A stretch of DNA of 42,427 nt from Ligilactobacillus agilis DSM 20509 (GCF_001436215.1 NZ_AYYP01000015.1:26399-68825); one strand, 5' to 3'. Shown: positions 7,649-15,093, counted from the first letter of the stretch. The notes: generated from the letters alone by a model not told the origin. Numbers and translations: made by a program.

Positions 7649-8278
7649 ATGGATCGAAAATCGCAAATTATCAATGAAGTTTTAAGTGCAGTTTCGCATG
7701 GAATTGGGGTGGGGTTAAGCATTGCCGGCCTAGTCTTTTTGATTATTAAGGGGGTGGCGGCCAACAGTGGGCAAGCCTTGTTTGCCTACCTAGTTTATGG
7801 CATCTCCTTATTAGGCTTGTACAGCTTTTCGATGCTCTTTCACAGCCTGTATTTCACCCGGGCACGGCGCTTATTTCAGATTTTTGACCACTGTGGGATT
7901 TTCCTCTTAATTGCTGGGACCTACACTCCTTATTGTCTATTAGCAATCAAGGGGAGCTTGGGTTTAGGGCTACTGATTATTATTTGGTTACTAGCCATCT
8001 TTGGAATCATTTACCATATCTTAGCTAAAAAAAGGTTGCAGTGGATTGAAACCTTAACCTTTGTGATTATGGGCTGGTTATGTCTAGTCGGGGCGCGACC
8101 ACTAGCCCAAGCTTTGGGTAGCCACGGTCTAACCTTATTGGTATTCGGTGGGATTGTGTTTACCTTAGGGGCGCTAGTTTATAGCATAAAGGGAGTCAAG
8201 TATGCCCACGTTTACTGGCACTTCTTTGTGATGCTGGGGTCCTTGTTGATGTTCTTTTCAATATATTACTATATTTAA
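7649..8278 (+). CDS. trhA: TrhA/hemolysin III family (PAQR) membrane protein
   Basis: The 209-residue seven-helix membrane protein belongs to the bacterial hemolysin III/TrhA branch of PAQR proteins, which influence membrane-lipid and energy homeostasis. Diagnostic features are NEVLSAVSHGIGVGLSIAGL at the N-terminus (conserved SHG), the FHSLYF motif, RLFQIFDHCGIFLLIAGTYTP, and the C-terminal HVYWHFFVMLGSLLMFFSIYYY. The clustered His/Asp residues match the predicted metal site of the family. The ATG follows an AACGGGGGG ribosome site. Direct haemolytic activity is not implied. Confidence 0.88.
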   Translation: MDRKSQIINEVLSAVSHGIGVGLSIAGLVFLIIKGVAANSGQALFAYLVYGISLLGLYSFSMLFHSLYFTRARRLFQIFDHCGIFLLIAGTYTPYCLLAIKGSLGLGLLIIIWLLAIFGIIYHILAKKRLQWIETLTFVIMGWLCLVGARPLAQALGSHGLTLLVFGGIVFTLGALVYSIKGVKYAHVYWHFFVMLGSLLMFFSIYYYI

Positions 8279-8319
8279 TATTAGTGTTATCATTTCCATA
8301 AACTTAGTTGCAAAAAAGA

Positions 8320-8340
8320 TAATTAATTATTGATTAATTA
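8320..8340. repeat. AT-rich inverted repeat downstream of trhA
   Basis: TAATTAAT (8320-8327) and ATTAATTA (8333-8340) form a perfect 8-bp inverted repeat with a 5-nt centre. It may be a weak terminator or an upstream site of the ArsR-type gene. No U-tract terminator is seen here for trhA. Confidence 0.4.
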
Positions 8341-8394
8341 ATTTAGAAGCCTGGTAGTTGAATAAAAATTTTGCAAAATATTTATATTTACGAA

Positions 8395-8443
8395 TGTAAA
8401 CGCTTGCTATCGAATTGAAAATATGCTAGGCTAAACTTAAAGT
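8395..8443 (+). promoter_or_regulatory. Perfect cre site and putative promoter of the ArsR-type gene
   Basis: TGTAAACGCTTGCT at 8395-8408 matches all 14 positions of the cre consensus TGWAARCGYTWNCW bound by CcpA. TTGAAA (8415-8420) and TAAAGT (8438-8443), 17 bp apart, are a plausible promoter just downstream. TATGCT at 8422 is an alternative -10 but lacks a good -35. If the first pair is right, the cre lies upstream of the -35, a position compatible with activation; otherwise it would repress. Confidence 0.6.
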
Positions 8444-8471
8444 TAGGTAGCTCTGAGAGGAGATGGGGTCA

Positions 8472-8810
8472 ATGCCAGTAGTAAAGCTGACAGCAAAACA
8501 GGAAACTGTTTTAGATCGTTTTGTAAATGAAATCAATGTTTTGAATGCATTAGCTGACGTTAAGCGGCAGCAAATTATTGTTATTTTGTGTAAACATGAA
8601 AAGGAAGGCTTGACCGTAACAGATATTACCAACCAGATGGAGATAACTCAGCCAGCTGTTTCACATCATCTGAAGATTTTACGGGAAGCAGGGTTAGTAT
8701 CATTTAGAAAAAATGGCCTACAAAGTGTCTACTATCTAACGGTCAGTGAACCACTTAAGAATTTGGAAGAGGTAGTACACGCTTTGAGAACTGAGATTGT
8801 AGAAGCCTAA
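8472..8810 (+). CDS. ArsR/SmtB-type winged-helix transcriptional regulator
   Basis: The product is 112 residues when started at the ATG at 8472, 9 nt after GAGAGGAG; the in-frame ATG at 8463 lies against the ribosome site. The winged helix is clear: LADVKRQQIIVILC, the recognition region VTDITNQMEITQPAVSHHLKILREAGLVSFRKNG, then the wing QSVYYLTV. The classic metal site ELCVCDL is absent, and the only Cys is in ILCKHE. It is therefore probably not an arsenic or zinc sensor; ArsR proteins of this sort sense redox or other cues, or act constitutively. It is monocistronic, with a terminator directly after. Confidence 0.85.
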   Translation: MPVVKLTAKQETVLDRFVNEINVLNALADVKRQQIIVILCKHEKEGLTVTDITNQMEITQPAVSHHLKILREAGLVSFRKNGLQSVYYLTVSEPLKNLEEVVHALRTEIVEA

Positions 8811-8832
8811 ATTTGCTACCTAATAAAAGCTA

Positions 8833-8875
8833 GGACATGACTTATCAGCTAAGGTTGATAGTGATGTCCTTTTTT
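8833..8875 (+). terminator. Terminator of the ArsR-type gene
   Basis: GGACAT (8833-8838) pairs with ATGTCC (8864-8869), extended internally by TATCA/TGATA, and is followed by six T (8870-8875). Confidence 0.88.
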
Positions 8876-8883
8876 AGGCTCAC

Positions 8884-8936
8884 AAAAAAGAGTCAAGCTA
8901 GTTAAAAGCTATCAACTAACTAACTTGACTCTTTTA
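8884..8936 (-). terminator. Terminator of the rnhA transcript
   Basis: The arms around AAGAGTCAAG and CTTGACTCTT, with inner TAGTTA/TAACTA pairs, form a long stem. On the minus strand the stem is followed by T residues (complement of 8884-8889). The arm nearest the gene includes the rnhA stop codon. Confidence 0.8.
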
Positions 8937-9596
8937 CATTTGATCCATAGTCTGATTTAATAAATAATCAACCCGATTATTTCCCGGGTTATTTGCATGG
9001 CCCTTAGTCCAAGTGTAATAAGGGATGGAGAAGTTAGGTAATAAGGTGGCAACCTCTTGCCAAAGCTCCTTATTTAGGACTGCGTTTCCGTCTGCTTTGC
9101 GCCAATTCCGGCGTTGCCAAGAAGTAAGCCACCCCTTAGTGAGACTGTCTAATACGTAGCGAGAATCTAAGACAAATTCCAACGGTTCATGATTCAGCCC
9201 CAGCGCTAGTAATTTTTTAAGGGCTTGGAGAAAGGCCATGATTTCCATCCGGTTATTGGTGCTACCATACTCACCGCCGCTTTCCTCATAGCTTCCCGTT
9301 GGGGTGTTAATCAAGTAGGCCCAAGCAGCCTTATCATCTGACTTAACATGCTGGCCTAACTTGTTGCCATGGTTACGAGAACCTCCGTCCGTATAAACTT
9401 GAATTGCCGCCTTCTTAACATTAGTGGATGGTTGGGTAGTGCTTGACTCTGCATTTAACCAGTTAAGGGCAGCGGTTTTATCGGTAAAACTCTTAAAACG
9501 GGCATTAGGGAAGCCACTTACCTGTTTTTGACAGTCAGGCCAGCTGGTAAAAATCCCAGTTTGTCGTCCACGTTTGACCGCGTAAAATTTCCCCAC
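8934..9596 (-). CDS. rnhA: Ribonuclease HI with N-terminal hybrid-binding domain
   Basis: The 220-residue enzyme cleaves RNA in RNA:DNA hybrids. Residues 1-48 form the RNase H1 N-terminal domain (KFYAVKRGRQTGIFTSW...GFPNARFKSF) that binds hybrids in eukaryotic and some Firmicute enzymes. A linker follows, then the catalytic domain with the full acidic set: D70 (YTDGGS), E118 (NNRMEIM), D144 (VLDSRY) and D210 (NRVDYLL), plus the catalytic-loop H200. The start codon is GTG (9594-9596), supported by GAAAGGAAG upstream. It lies 41 nt downstream of the ABC ATPase gene on the same strand, so read-through from the transporter operon is possible. Confidence 0.94.
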   Translation of the reverse strand: MGKFYAVKRGRQTGIFTSWPDCQKQVSGFPNARFKSFTDKTAALNWLNAESSTTQPSTNVKKAAIQVYTDGGSRNHGNKLGQHVKSDDKAAWAYLINTPTGSYEESGGEYGSTNNRMEIMAFLQALKKLLALGLNHEPLEFVLDSRYVLDSLTKGWLTSWQRRNWRKADGNAVLNKELWQEVATLLPNFSIPYYTWTKGHANNPGNNRVDYLLNQTMDQM

Positions 9597-9637
9597 GATA
9601 ATCTTCCTTTCACTTTATAAGATAAATATATTATACC

Positions 9638-10402
9638 TTAAAGGTCAGTGAAATAGGAAAGGACTTCTTGTTCACTTAGTTGGGCCCGGGCTGCTCCGGC
9701 AACGTCTAAGACAACCTGACCGTTGTTTAAAATGATGGTACGGTTACCATACTTCAGGGCATCCTTAAGCTGGTGGGTAATCATGATACAAGTTAACTTT
9801 TCGGCTTGTACCACCTCATCTGTTAAGGCTAGTAACTGTTTTGAGGTGTTAGGATCGAGGGCAGCTGTGTGTTCGTCTAACAATAATAACTCCGGCCGGT
9901 TAAGGGTGGCCATCAAGAAGCTCAGTGTTTGTCTTTGCCCACCAGAAAGCGAACCGGTAGCGGTGTTTAAGTGTTCGCTCAGTCCGTTTGGCAACTTAGC
10001 CGTCAAGCTTTCAAACTCTTGGCAGTGTTGTTTGAGGTGGCGGAGGCGTAAAGTTCGTTTTTGGCCCCGCTTATAGGCCAGCAGGAGGTTTTCTGCGACA
10101 GTCATTCTAGGGGCGGTTCCCATTTTAGGGTCTTGAAAAACCTGGGCAATGTATTGAGCACGTTTTACCTCGTTGAGTTTAGTCAAATCCTGACCCTTGA
10201 GGCTAATGGAACCCTGGTCTGGACTTAGGGCCCCGTTGATTACGTTTAAGAGGGTCGACTTACCGGCCCCGTTGGTACCTAAGAGGGTGATAAAGTCCCC
10301 TTGATTTACTTGTAGCGAAAGATTTTTTAGGATCTGGCGTTCTTCACCAGTTCCCTTGTTGACAATGTTGGAAATATTATTTAACTCCAATAATGCTGTC
10401 AT
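9638..10402 (-). CDS. ABC transporter ATPase of the TrpXYZ-type system
   Basis: The 254-residue ATPase has Walker A LLGTNGAGKSTLLN, signature LSGGQRQTLSFLMA, Walker B LLLLDEHTAALDP and H-loop MITHQLKDALKYG. The DEH in place of the usual DEP after Walker B is typical of this subfamily, whose partners are BPD_transp_2 permeases and PF04392 binding proteins. Its ATG overlaps the permease stop by 4 nt (ATGA). It corresponds to TrpZ of streptococcal trpXYZ. The tryptophan assignment rests on the family and the leader peptide, not on the ATPase. Confidence 0.9.
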   Translation of the reverse strand: MTALLELNNISNIVNKGTGEERQILKNLSLQVNQGDFITLLGTNGAGKSTLLNVINGALSPDQGSISLKGQDLTKLNEVKRAQYIAQVFQDPKMGTAPRMTVAENLLLAYKRGQKRTLRLRHLKQHCQEFESLTAKLPNGLSEHLNTATGSLSGGQRQTLSFLMATLNRPELLLLDEHTAALDPNTSKQLLALTDEVVQAEKLTCIMITHQLKDALKYGNRTIILNNGQVVLDVAGAARAQLSEQEVLSYFTDL

Positions 10403-11295
10403 GGCTTTTTAACCCCCTTAGAAATAAGACCAGTTAGATTTAGTTTACGTTCAATTAATGGTAGCATTAAGCACAGTGCTAAGACTAGGGCTGAAAGTAG
10501 CTTAAAATCGTTAGTGCTAAAGCCGAGTTGCAAGACGATTAGAAGGACAAACCGGTAGAAGATACTACCAATCACAACGGCAATTAGGCGGGCCGTTAAG
10601 GAGAGTTCACCAAAGGCAACTTCCCCAATAATGATTGCCGCTAAGCCGATAACGATTGTCCCAATCCCCATATTAACGTCAGCGTAGCCGTTGTTTTGGG
10701 CGATTAACCCGCCGGCTAAACTAATCATGGCGTTAGAAATCATCAACCCTAAGATTTTCATGGCATCGGTGCTAATCCCTAAGGAGCGCGCCATCTTTTC
10801 GTTATCGCCGGTAGCGATGAAAGCTTGTCCTAAATCGGTGTTTAAGAAGAGGGCTAACAGGCTGATAACAATCAAAACAACGATAATCCCTAAAAAGACG
10901 CTGTTAAATCCTTCTGGCAGCGAGTTGAAGAAGCTGGTTGTTAAAATAGTTGGCTTATTTAAAAGTCCAACCGTAGCCTTACCCAGGATGCGTAAGTTAA
11001 TTGAATAAATCCCGGTCATTACCAAAATTCCGGCTAGTAAGATAGGAATTTTTCCCTTAGTGTAAAGCAAGCCGGTAACTAAGCCGGTGAGTAGGCCCGC
11101 GCAAAGGGATAGTAAGGTAGCAGTTAGTGGTGAAGCCCCATGGACTAGGGCTGCGACACAGACACTAGCTCCAAAAGGGAAGGTCCCTTCAACGGTCATA
11201 TCAGGGAAGTTGAGGATACGGAAGGTTAAGAACAGTCCCAAGCCTAAGATACCCCAGATTAGGCCTTGACCGATAGCAGATACGATTAATGTCAT
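10399..11295 (-). CDS. ABC transporter permease of the TrpXYZ-type system (BPD_transp_2)
   Basis: This 298-residue polytopic membrane protein belongs to the branched-chain-type permease fold. It has about eight hydrophobic segments, the N-terminal LTFRILNFPDMTVEGTFPFGA motif and the coupling region ATGDNEKMARSLGISTDAMKILGL. It is translationally coupled at both ends through ATGA overlaps with the binding-protein and ATPase genes. It corresponds to TrpY. Related systems in Firmicutes are annotated for tryptophan uptake. Confidence 0.9.
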   Translation of the reverse strand: MTLIVSAIGQGLIWGILGLGLFLTFRILNFPDMTVEGTFPFGASVCVAALVHGASPLTATLLSLCAGLLTGLVTGLLYTKGKIPILLAGILVMTGIYSINLRILGKATVGLLNKPTILTTSFFNSLPEGFNSVFLGIIVVLIVISLLALFLNTDLGQAFIATGDNEKMARSLGISTDAMKILGLMISNAMISLAGGLIAQNNGYADVNMGIGTIVIGLAAIIIGEVAFGELSLTARLIAVVIGSIFYRFVLLIVLQLGFSTNDFKLLSALVLALCLMLPLIERKLNLTGLISKGVKKP

Positions 11296-12290
11296 TTGTA
11301 GATTACCCCTTTCTTTTCTGCTTGCTTGATTAAGTCTTGTGGAATATTGATGCCAAATCTTTGAGCCTGGCTGAGGTTAAAGGCGTAGTCACCTTGGGTT
11401 ACGTGTTGAATTGGCATTTGGTTTGGCTTTTTGCCCTTAAGGATTTGGGCAACTAATTTACCAGTCAAGCGGCCAATATCGTATTGACTCACACTGTAGG
11501 TTGCGACCGCGCCGGATTTAACCATGGTTGCTACTGAGGCAAAAACTGGAATTTTAGCAGCGTTGGTATTTTTCAAAAGGGCTTGGATTCCGGAAGCAAC
11601 CGTGTTATCAGTTGGGACGTAAACGGCTTGCACTTCGTGGGCCATAGTGGCTGCAACCTGGTCAATATCGTTAGTGGAAGTGATGGTGTAAGTTTTAACC
11701 TCGATGCCGGCTTTTTGGGCTAGCTGTTTGAATTCCTCAAATTCTGCGGTAGAAGAATCATCGCTAGAAGTATAAATTCCCCCGATAGTTTTTAGGTTAG
11801 GCATTAACTTCTTAATCAACTTTACTTGTTGAGCAACAGGTTCAATATGTTGGGTCCCAGTAATATTGCCGTTATTGCTAGGGTTTGTTAGGCTTTTGAC
11901 TAAGCCGGAACCGACTGGGTCACTAATTGCCCCCATAACAATTGGGGTCTTAGTCGTGACGTGAGCCAATGATTGGGCGGAAGGCGTGGCGATTCCGACC
12001 ATCACGTTGACTTTTTCGTTAGCGAAGCGGTCGCTCATAGATTTAAGGTTACTTTGATCACCTTGAGCATTTTGGTAATCAATTTTTAGATTTTTACCAA
12101 CCACATAGCCATTTTCTTTTAGGCCAGCGATAATCCCCTTGTGGATAGAATCCAAGGCTGGGTGGGTCATTAATTGTAAGATCCCTACGGTAGGGGTTTT
12201 AGCTGCCTGGGTGGATATCTTTTGTTCGTGGAAGAAAGCAAAGGTTAAGAAAGCTACCAAGGCGATAATTGTAGTAATTAAACGTTTCAT
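11292..12290 (-). CDS. trpX: Tryptophan-type ABC transporter substrate-binding protein (PF04392)
   Basis: The 332-residue extracytoplasmic binding protein carries PF04392-type motifs: VGILQLMTHPALDSIHKGI at the mature N-terminus, MVGIATPSAQSL, MGAISDPVGSGLV and VYVPTDNTVASG. The N-terminal hydrophobic segment (residues 2-20) is followed by HEQ and has no lipobox Cys, so it is probably an uncleaved membrane anchor or a Sec signal. AAAGGAG lies 8 nt before the ATG. It is the first gene of a three-gene operon. The upstream leader carries a Trp codon and an attenuator, which supports tryptophan as substrate. Confidence 0.88.
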   Translation of the reverse strand: MKRLITTIIALVAFLTFAFFHEQKISTQAAKTPTVGILQLMTHPALDSIHKGIIAGLKENGYVVGKNLKIDYQNAQGDQSNLKSMSDRFANEKVNVMVGIATPSAQSLAHVTTKTPIVMGAISDPVGSGLVKSLTNPSNNGNITGTQHIEPVAQQVKLIKKLMPNLKTIGGIYTSSDDSSTAEFEEFKQLAQKAGIEVKTYTITSTNDIDQVAATMAHEVQAVYVPTDNTVASGIQALLKNTNAAKIPVFASVATMVKSGAVATYSVSQYDIGRLTGKLVAQILKGKKPNQMPIQHVTQGDYAFNLSQAQRFGINIPQDLIKQAEKKGVIYK

Positions 12291-12315
12291 AGAAATTCTC
12301 CTTTGTCATAGTATT

Positions 12316-12460
12316 AAAAAAGAGCGCCCCCGTTGCTACGGGAACGCCCTGTTTGTTCCCCGCACATCGGACTGTGCGGGTTTAGTGAAAAGTTAACCAG
12401 CACAGATACGCTCTGAAAAGGTCGTATCCGTACTGAGACGAAAACAACCTACTGCTGGTT
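12316..12460 (-). promoter_or_regulatory. Candidate Trp attenuator: competing hairpins and terminator
   Basis: In transcript order, stem 1 pairs 12453-12460 with 12395-12402 and encloses 12423-12431 with 12402-12410. A CCCGCAC hairpin follows (12374-12380 with 12359-12365). The terminator is a 13-bp stem (12338-12350 with 12321-12333) plus six U (12316-12321). GGGAAC at 12355-12360 can instead pair with GTTCCC at 12340-12345, which would disrupt the terminator; the same segment competes with the CCCGCAC hairpin. The 5' arm of stem 1 overlaps codons 16-18 of the leader ORF, directly after its Trp codon. Pairings are read from sequence; function is inferred. Confidence 0.65.
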
Positions 12461-12505
12461 TTGCCAATGAGTATTCAAATTTTGCTTAAAGTTGTTTAAC
12501 ATCAT
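12449..12505 (-). CDS. Trp-codon leader peptide of the trpX operon
   Basis: An 18-residue ORF, MMLNNFKQNLNTHWQNQQ, starts 9 nt after a strong GGAGG site (12515-12519) and about 24 nt after the predicted transcription start. The single Trp codon (12464-12466) is residue 14, just ahead of the first stem of the leader. No homology is expected for such a peptide; its role would be to let ribosome position report charged tRNA-Trp. The good ribosome site, short length and placement ahead of a terminator are what support it. One Trp codon is fewer than in classical trp leaders. Confidence 0.6.
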   Translation of the reverse strand: MMLNNFKQNLNTHWQNQQ

Positions 12506-12535
12506 AACTCTTCTCCTCCGTTACTTGATACTGTA

Positions 12536-12564
12536 ATCATAAAAGGCAGACTAAAAATTGTCAA
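12536..12564 (-). promoter_or_regulatory. Promoter of the trpX operon leader
   Basis: On the minus strand a perfect -35 TTGACA (complement of 12559-12564) and TATGAT (complement of 12536-12541) are exactly 17 bp apart. Transcription would start near 12529, giving an untranslated leader of about 240 nt. Confidence 0.8.
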
Positions 12565-12617
12565 GCACTAAAATTAAAAAAGCCTAAAAATTATCATTTG
12601 TTAGCCATAAAAAGTGT

Positions 12618-12667
12618 TAGTTACCGCTATCATAACTGCGTTTCTATGGTAAAATAGTAGGTAACTA
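12618..12667 (+). promoter_or_regulatory. Promoter region of the PRD antiterminator gene
   Basis: TGGTAAAAT (12647-12655) is an extended -10 box, and the -35 is poor. The promoter is bracketed by an 8-bp inverted repeat, TAGTTACC (12618-12625) and GGTAACTA (12660-12667), with arms about 42 bp apart, close to four helical turns. It may bind a regulator. No ribonucleic antiterminator hairpin or terminator is seen before the gene. Confidence 0.45.
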
Positions 12668-12689
12668 TTAAATTGATTGGGAGGACATG

Positions 12690-13535
12690 ATGGATTTTAT
12701 TAAAAATTTCAATAATAATGCCGCCTTGGTGGTTGATCAGGCTGGCAACGAGTGGATTGTCCTTGGTAAGGGGGTGGGCTTTGGTCAAAAGCTAGGCCAA
12801 CCTATTGATGAAGCTAAAATTGAAAGGCGTTTCAAAGCGGCGGGTTCTGATGATACTACGCTCGCAACGATTAAAAGCGTTAGTCCGCTAACCCTAGAAG
12901 CAACGAGTGCGGCAATTAAGTTGATTGAGGCGGAGTCGCCAATTAGGTTTGATAACTTCCAATACCTGGCCTTAGCCGATCACATTGACTTTGCAATTAT
13001 TCGCTCGGAAGGCGGAATTGACATGGAAGACCGCGCTTTACGCTGGGAGGTAAAACGTCTATTTAAGCAAGAATATAGCCTAGCTAAACGGGTGGTTAAA
13101 CTAATTAACGGCCTAACGGGGGCGTCTTTACCGGCAAGTGAAGAGGTATTGATGACCTATCACCTGGTCAATGCAGAATCCGATGGGGCTAAGGTTCAAG
13201 ATACAATGAAGATTACCAAGCTAATAGCTGGCATTGTAGATATTGTCCAATATCAGTATGGGCTGACCTTGGATGTGGAGTCTTTTAATTACACCCGCTT
13301 TATCGGTCATTTGCGGGCCTTTATGGTCCAAAGGTTAAGTAACGCGCGTCCATATGGGGCAGAGTTAGACGGTGAACTGTTAGTTTTAATGGAACAAAAA
13401 TACCCCCAGGCAGCTGTTACGGTTAACCGCATTGATAATTTTTTACAGACTAAGATGGGGTGGACCCTTAACCCAGATGATCGGGTCTATTTAATTTTAC
13501 ATGTTTGGCGGGTAACACATAGGCAAGAACAGTGA
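12690..13535 (+). CDS. BglG/SacT-family transcriptional antiterminator (CAT-RBD plus two PRDs), orphan
   Basis: The 281-residue protein has an N-terminal RNA-binding CAT domain (FIKNFNNNAALVVDQAGNEWIVLGKGVGFG, about 3-32). PRD1 has His in LADHIDFAI and MTYHLVNAE; PRD2 has His in IGHLRAFMVQRL and LILHVWRV. The four positions where PTS proteins phosphorylate the family appear conserved, so it looks functional. GGGAGG sits 5 nt before the ATG at 12690 (an ATG at 12687 is too close). These proteins normally sit beside a beta-glucoside or sucrose PTS gene. None is present here, so the target is unknown. Confidence 0.87.
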   Translation: MDFIKNFNNNAALVVDQAGNEWIVLGKGVGFGQKLGQPIDEAKIERRFKAAGSDDTTLATIKSVSPLTLEATSAAIKLIEAESPIRFDNFQYLALADHIDFAIIRSEGGIDMEDRALRWEVKRLFKQEYSLAKRVVKLINGLTGASLPASEEVLMTYHLVNAESDGAKVQDTMKITKLIAGIVDIVQYQYGLTLDVESFNYTRFIGHLRAFMVQRLSNARPYGAELDGELLVLMEQKYPQAAVTVNRIDNFLQTKMGWTLNPDDRVYLILHVWRVTHRQEQ

Positions 13536-13600
13536 TTAGAACGCTTGTTTATTTTGTAAAAATATTGTAACATATGGAATAGCTACTAACGCTAAAGAGG

Positions 13601-14992
13601 GTGGAGATTATTAATAAGAAAGTTAAAGTTATTGGTGCTAGTATAGTTGCTTTAGTTGTACTTGCTCTAGGGGGCCTAACTTGGTACCAGCACACTCATT
13701 TTAATTCACAAGTTACAATCAACGGTACGAAAGTGGGGGGCTTAACAGCTGACGCTGCTTTAAAGAAGTTACGCTCGGTTTCATTGACGAATGCGATTTA
13801 CCTAGATGGTAAGTTGTTTTACCAAGGCCAAAAGACGGCGGCCGGTTTTACCGCCAGTGATTTAGGGGCGGTCAAAAAGGTCTTAAAAAAGCAGGTAACT
13901 TTGTTTCCAACTAAGGCGGCTAAAGACTATGAAATAGCTCCAAGCAAGATTAGTAATTACCGCAAGGTCACTTTAAAACAAGAGCTTAAGGCGAAGTTAG
14001 AAAGTGAAAACTTAAAGCGGACTAAGGCTCAAGATGCTTATGCAATTCTAAAAGACGGCAAGGTTTCGGTGGTGCCAGCTAAAAAAGGGAATCAATATGA
14101 TGTTGCCAAGATTTTAAAGGAATACGACCGTATTAGTTACAGTTCCGACTTAAAATTGCAGGTGCAATACCTACAACCACTCAGTGCCAAGAGTCAGGAA
14201 GTAAAGACCGAACAAACTAAGTTAGCTGAATTAGCTGGGCGCAAAGTGGACTACCAGGTGCAAGATAAGCACTATGAATTAAAGGCTAACGAAATGTTAA
14301 CCTCAGCTCGCTATGTTGATGGGAAGTATCAATTTGATACGGCCGCGTTAAAGAATAAGATTAATGAGATTAACCAAGCCCAGGCTACTTTAGGAAAGAC
14401 CTTTACCTTTACCACCAGCACGGGCAAAACGATTCAAGTGCCGGGTAAGACTTACGGCTGGGCCTTACGGGATAGCGATGCAATCGCAAGTATTACCAAG
14501 GCTTATGAAACCGGCAAGACGAGTTTAAATGCCGTTAATGATATTTATGGAATCGGCTACCTGACCTATGGGACGGGGTATGATACCACCCTTAACGGGG
14601 GCTTAGGTAATACCTACGCCGAGGTGTCTATTGCAGATCAACACGTTTGGTTATATAAGAACGGCCAACAAGTGGCATCCATTGACGTGGTTACAGGTAA
14701 GAAGTCGACCGGCGAAGACACTCCGACAGGTGTTTGGTACATTATGTACAAGCAATCACCATCTGTTTTGCGCGGAAGCAGTACTGGTTCTGGTTCTTAT
14801 GAAGTCAAGGTTAATTACTGGGCACAATTTACAAATTCTGGCTGTGGTTTTCACGATGCTAGTTGGCGGAAAAATTGGGCTAAAGATGCCTATATTAGCG
14901 ATGGTTCCGGTGGTTGTGTGAACGTAAAGCCAAGCGAGATGCCTAATATCTATAATAATCTCAGCCAAAAAGAGGCTGTAATTATTTACTAA
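13601..14992 (+). CDS. L,D-transpeptidase (YkuD) with PG-binding_4 domain
   Basis: The protein of about 463 residues has an N-terminal membrane anchor (about 8-28), a PG_binding_4-type region (about 110-330) and a C-terminal YkuD domain starting near YAEVSIADQHVWLYKNGQQV. The catalytic Cys is in GSGGCVNV (about C439), preceded by H418 in GFHDASW, as in the family. It would make or remodel 3-3 peptidoglycan crosslinks or attach proteins. The start is uncertain: there is no nearby ATG, a GTG at 13601 directly abuts AAAGAGG, and a non-canonical ATT a few codons later would fit GGTGGAG better. A terminator follows. Confidence 0.88.
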   Translation: MEIINKKVKVIGASIVALVVLALGGLTWYQHTHFNSQVTINGTKVGGLTADAALKKLRSVSLTNAIYLDGKLFYQGQKTAAGFTASDLGAVKKVLKKQVTLFPTKAAKDYEIAPSKISNYRKVTLKQELKAKLESENLKRTKAQDAYAILKDGKVSVVPAKKGNQYDVAKILKEYDRISYSSDLKLQVQYLQPLSAKSQEVKTEQTKLAELAGRKVDYQVQDKHYELKANEMLTSARYVDGKYQFDTAALKNKINEINQAQATLGKTFTFTTSTGKTIQVPGKTYGWALRDSDAIASITKAYETGKTSLNAVNDIYGIGYLTYGTGYDTTLNGGLGNTYAEVSIADQHVWLYKNGQQVASIDVVTGKKSTGEDTPTGVWYIMYKQSPSVLRGSSTGSGSYEVKVNYWAQFTNSGCGFHDASWRKNWAKDAYISDGSGGCVNVKPSEMPNIYNNLSQKEAVIIY

Positions 14993-15001
14993 GTTAAACA
15001 C

Positions 15002-15035
15002 TAGGACTTAACAGATTCTGTTGAGTCCTATTTTT
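15002..15035 (+). terminator. Terminator of the L,D-transpeptidase gene
   Basis: A 13-bp stem (15002-15014 with 15018-15030, one G-U pair) and a 3-nt loop are followed by five T. Confidence 0.9.
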
Positions 15036-15052
15036 GTGCTAGGGCTTTTTAG

Positions 15053-15080
15053 TTGCATTCCGTGCTAATTAGGGTATAAT
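15053..15080 (+). promoter_or_regulatory. ssrA promoter
   Basis: TTGCAT (15053-15058) and a consensus TATAAT (15075-15080) are separated by 16 bp, just upstream of the mature tmRNA 5' end. Confidence 0.75.
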
Positions 15081-15093
15081 AACTATTTGTAAC

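Noticed and set aside
12316-12350. T-box riboswitch for the trpX leader
   Set aside because: AGGGCGTTCCCG resembles the T-box core AGGGTGGNACCGCG in outline, but the UGGN bulge that pairs with tRNA is missing and no Stem I was recognised. A covariance search would be decisive.
12139-12396. Plus-strand ORF of 85 codons across the trpX start and leader
   Set aside because: It is the antisense of trpX and the attenuator; hairpin arms explain its sequence, and no start signal is present.
14631-14921. Overlapping ORF inside the L,D-transpeptidase gene
   Set aside because: It is a frame shadow of the YkuD domain, which contains the catalytic Cys and His in the main frame.
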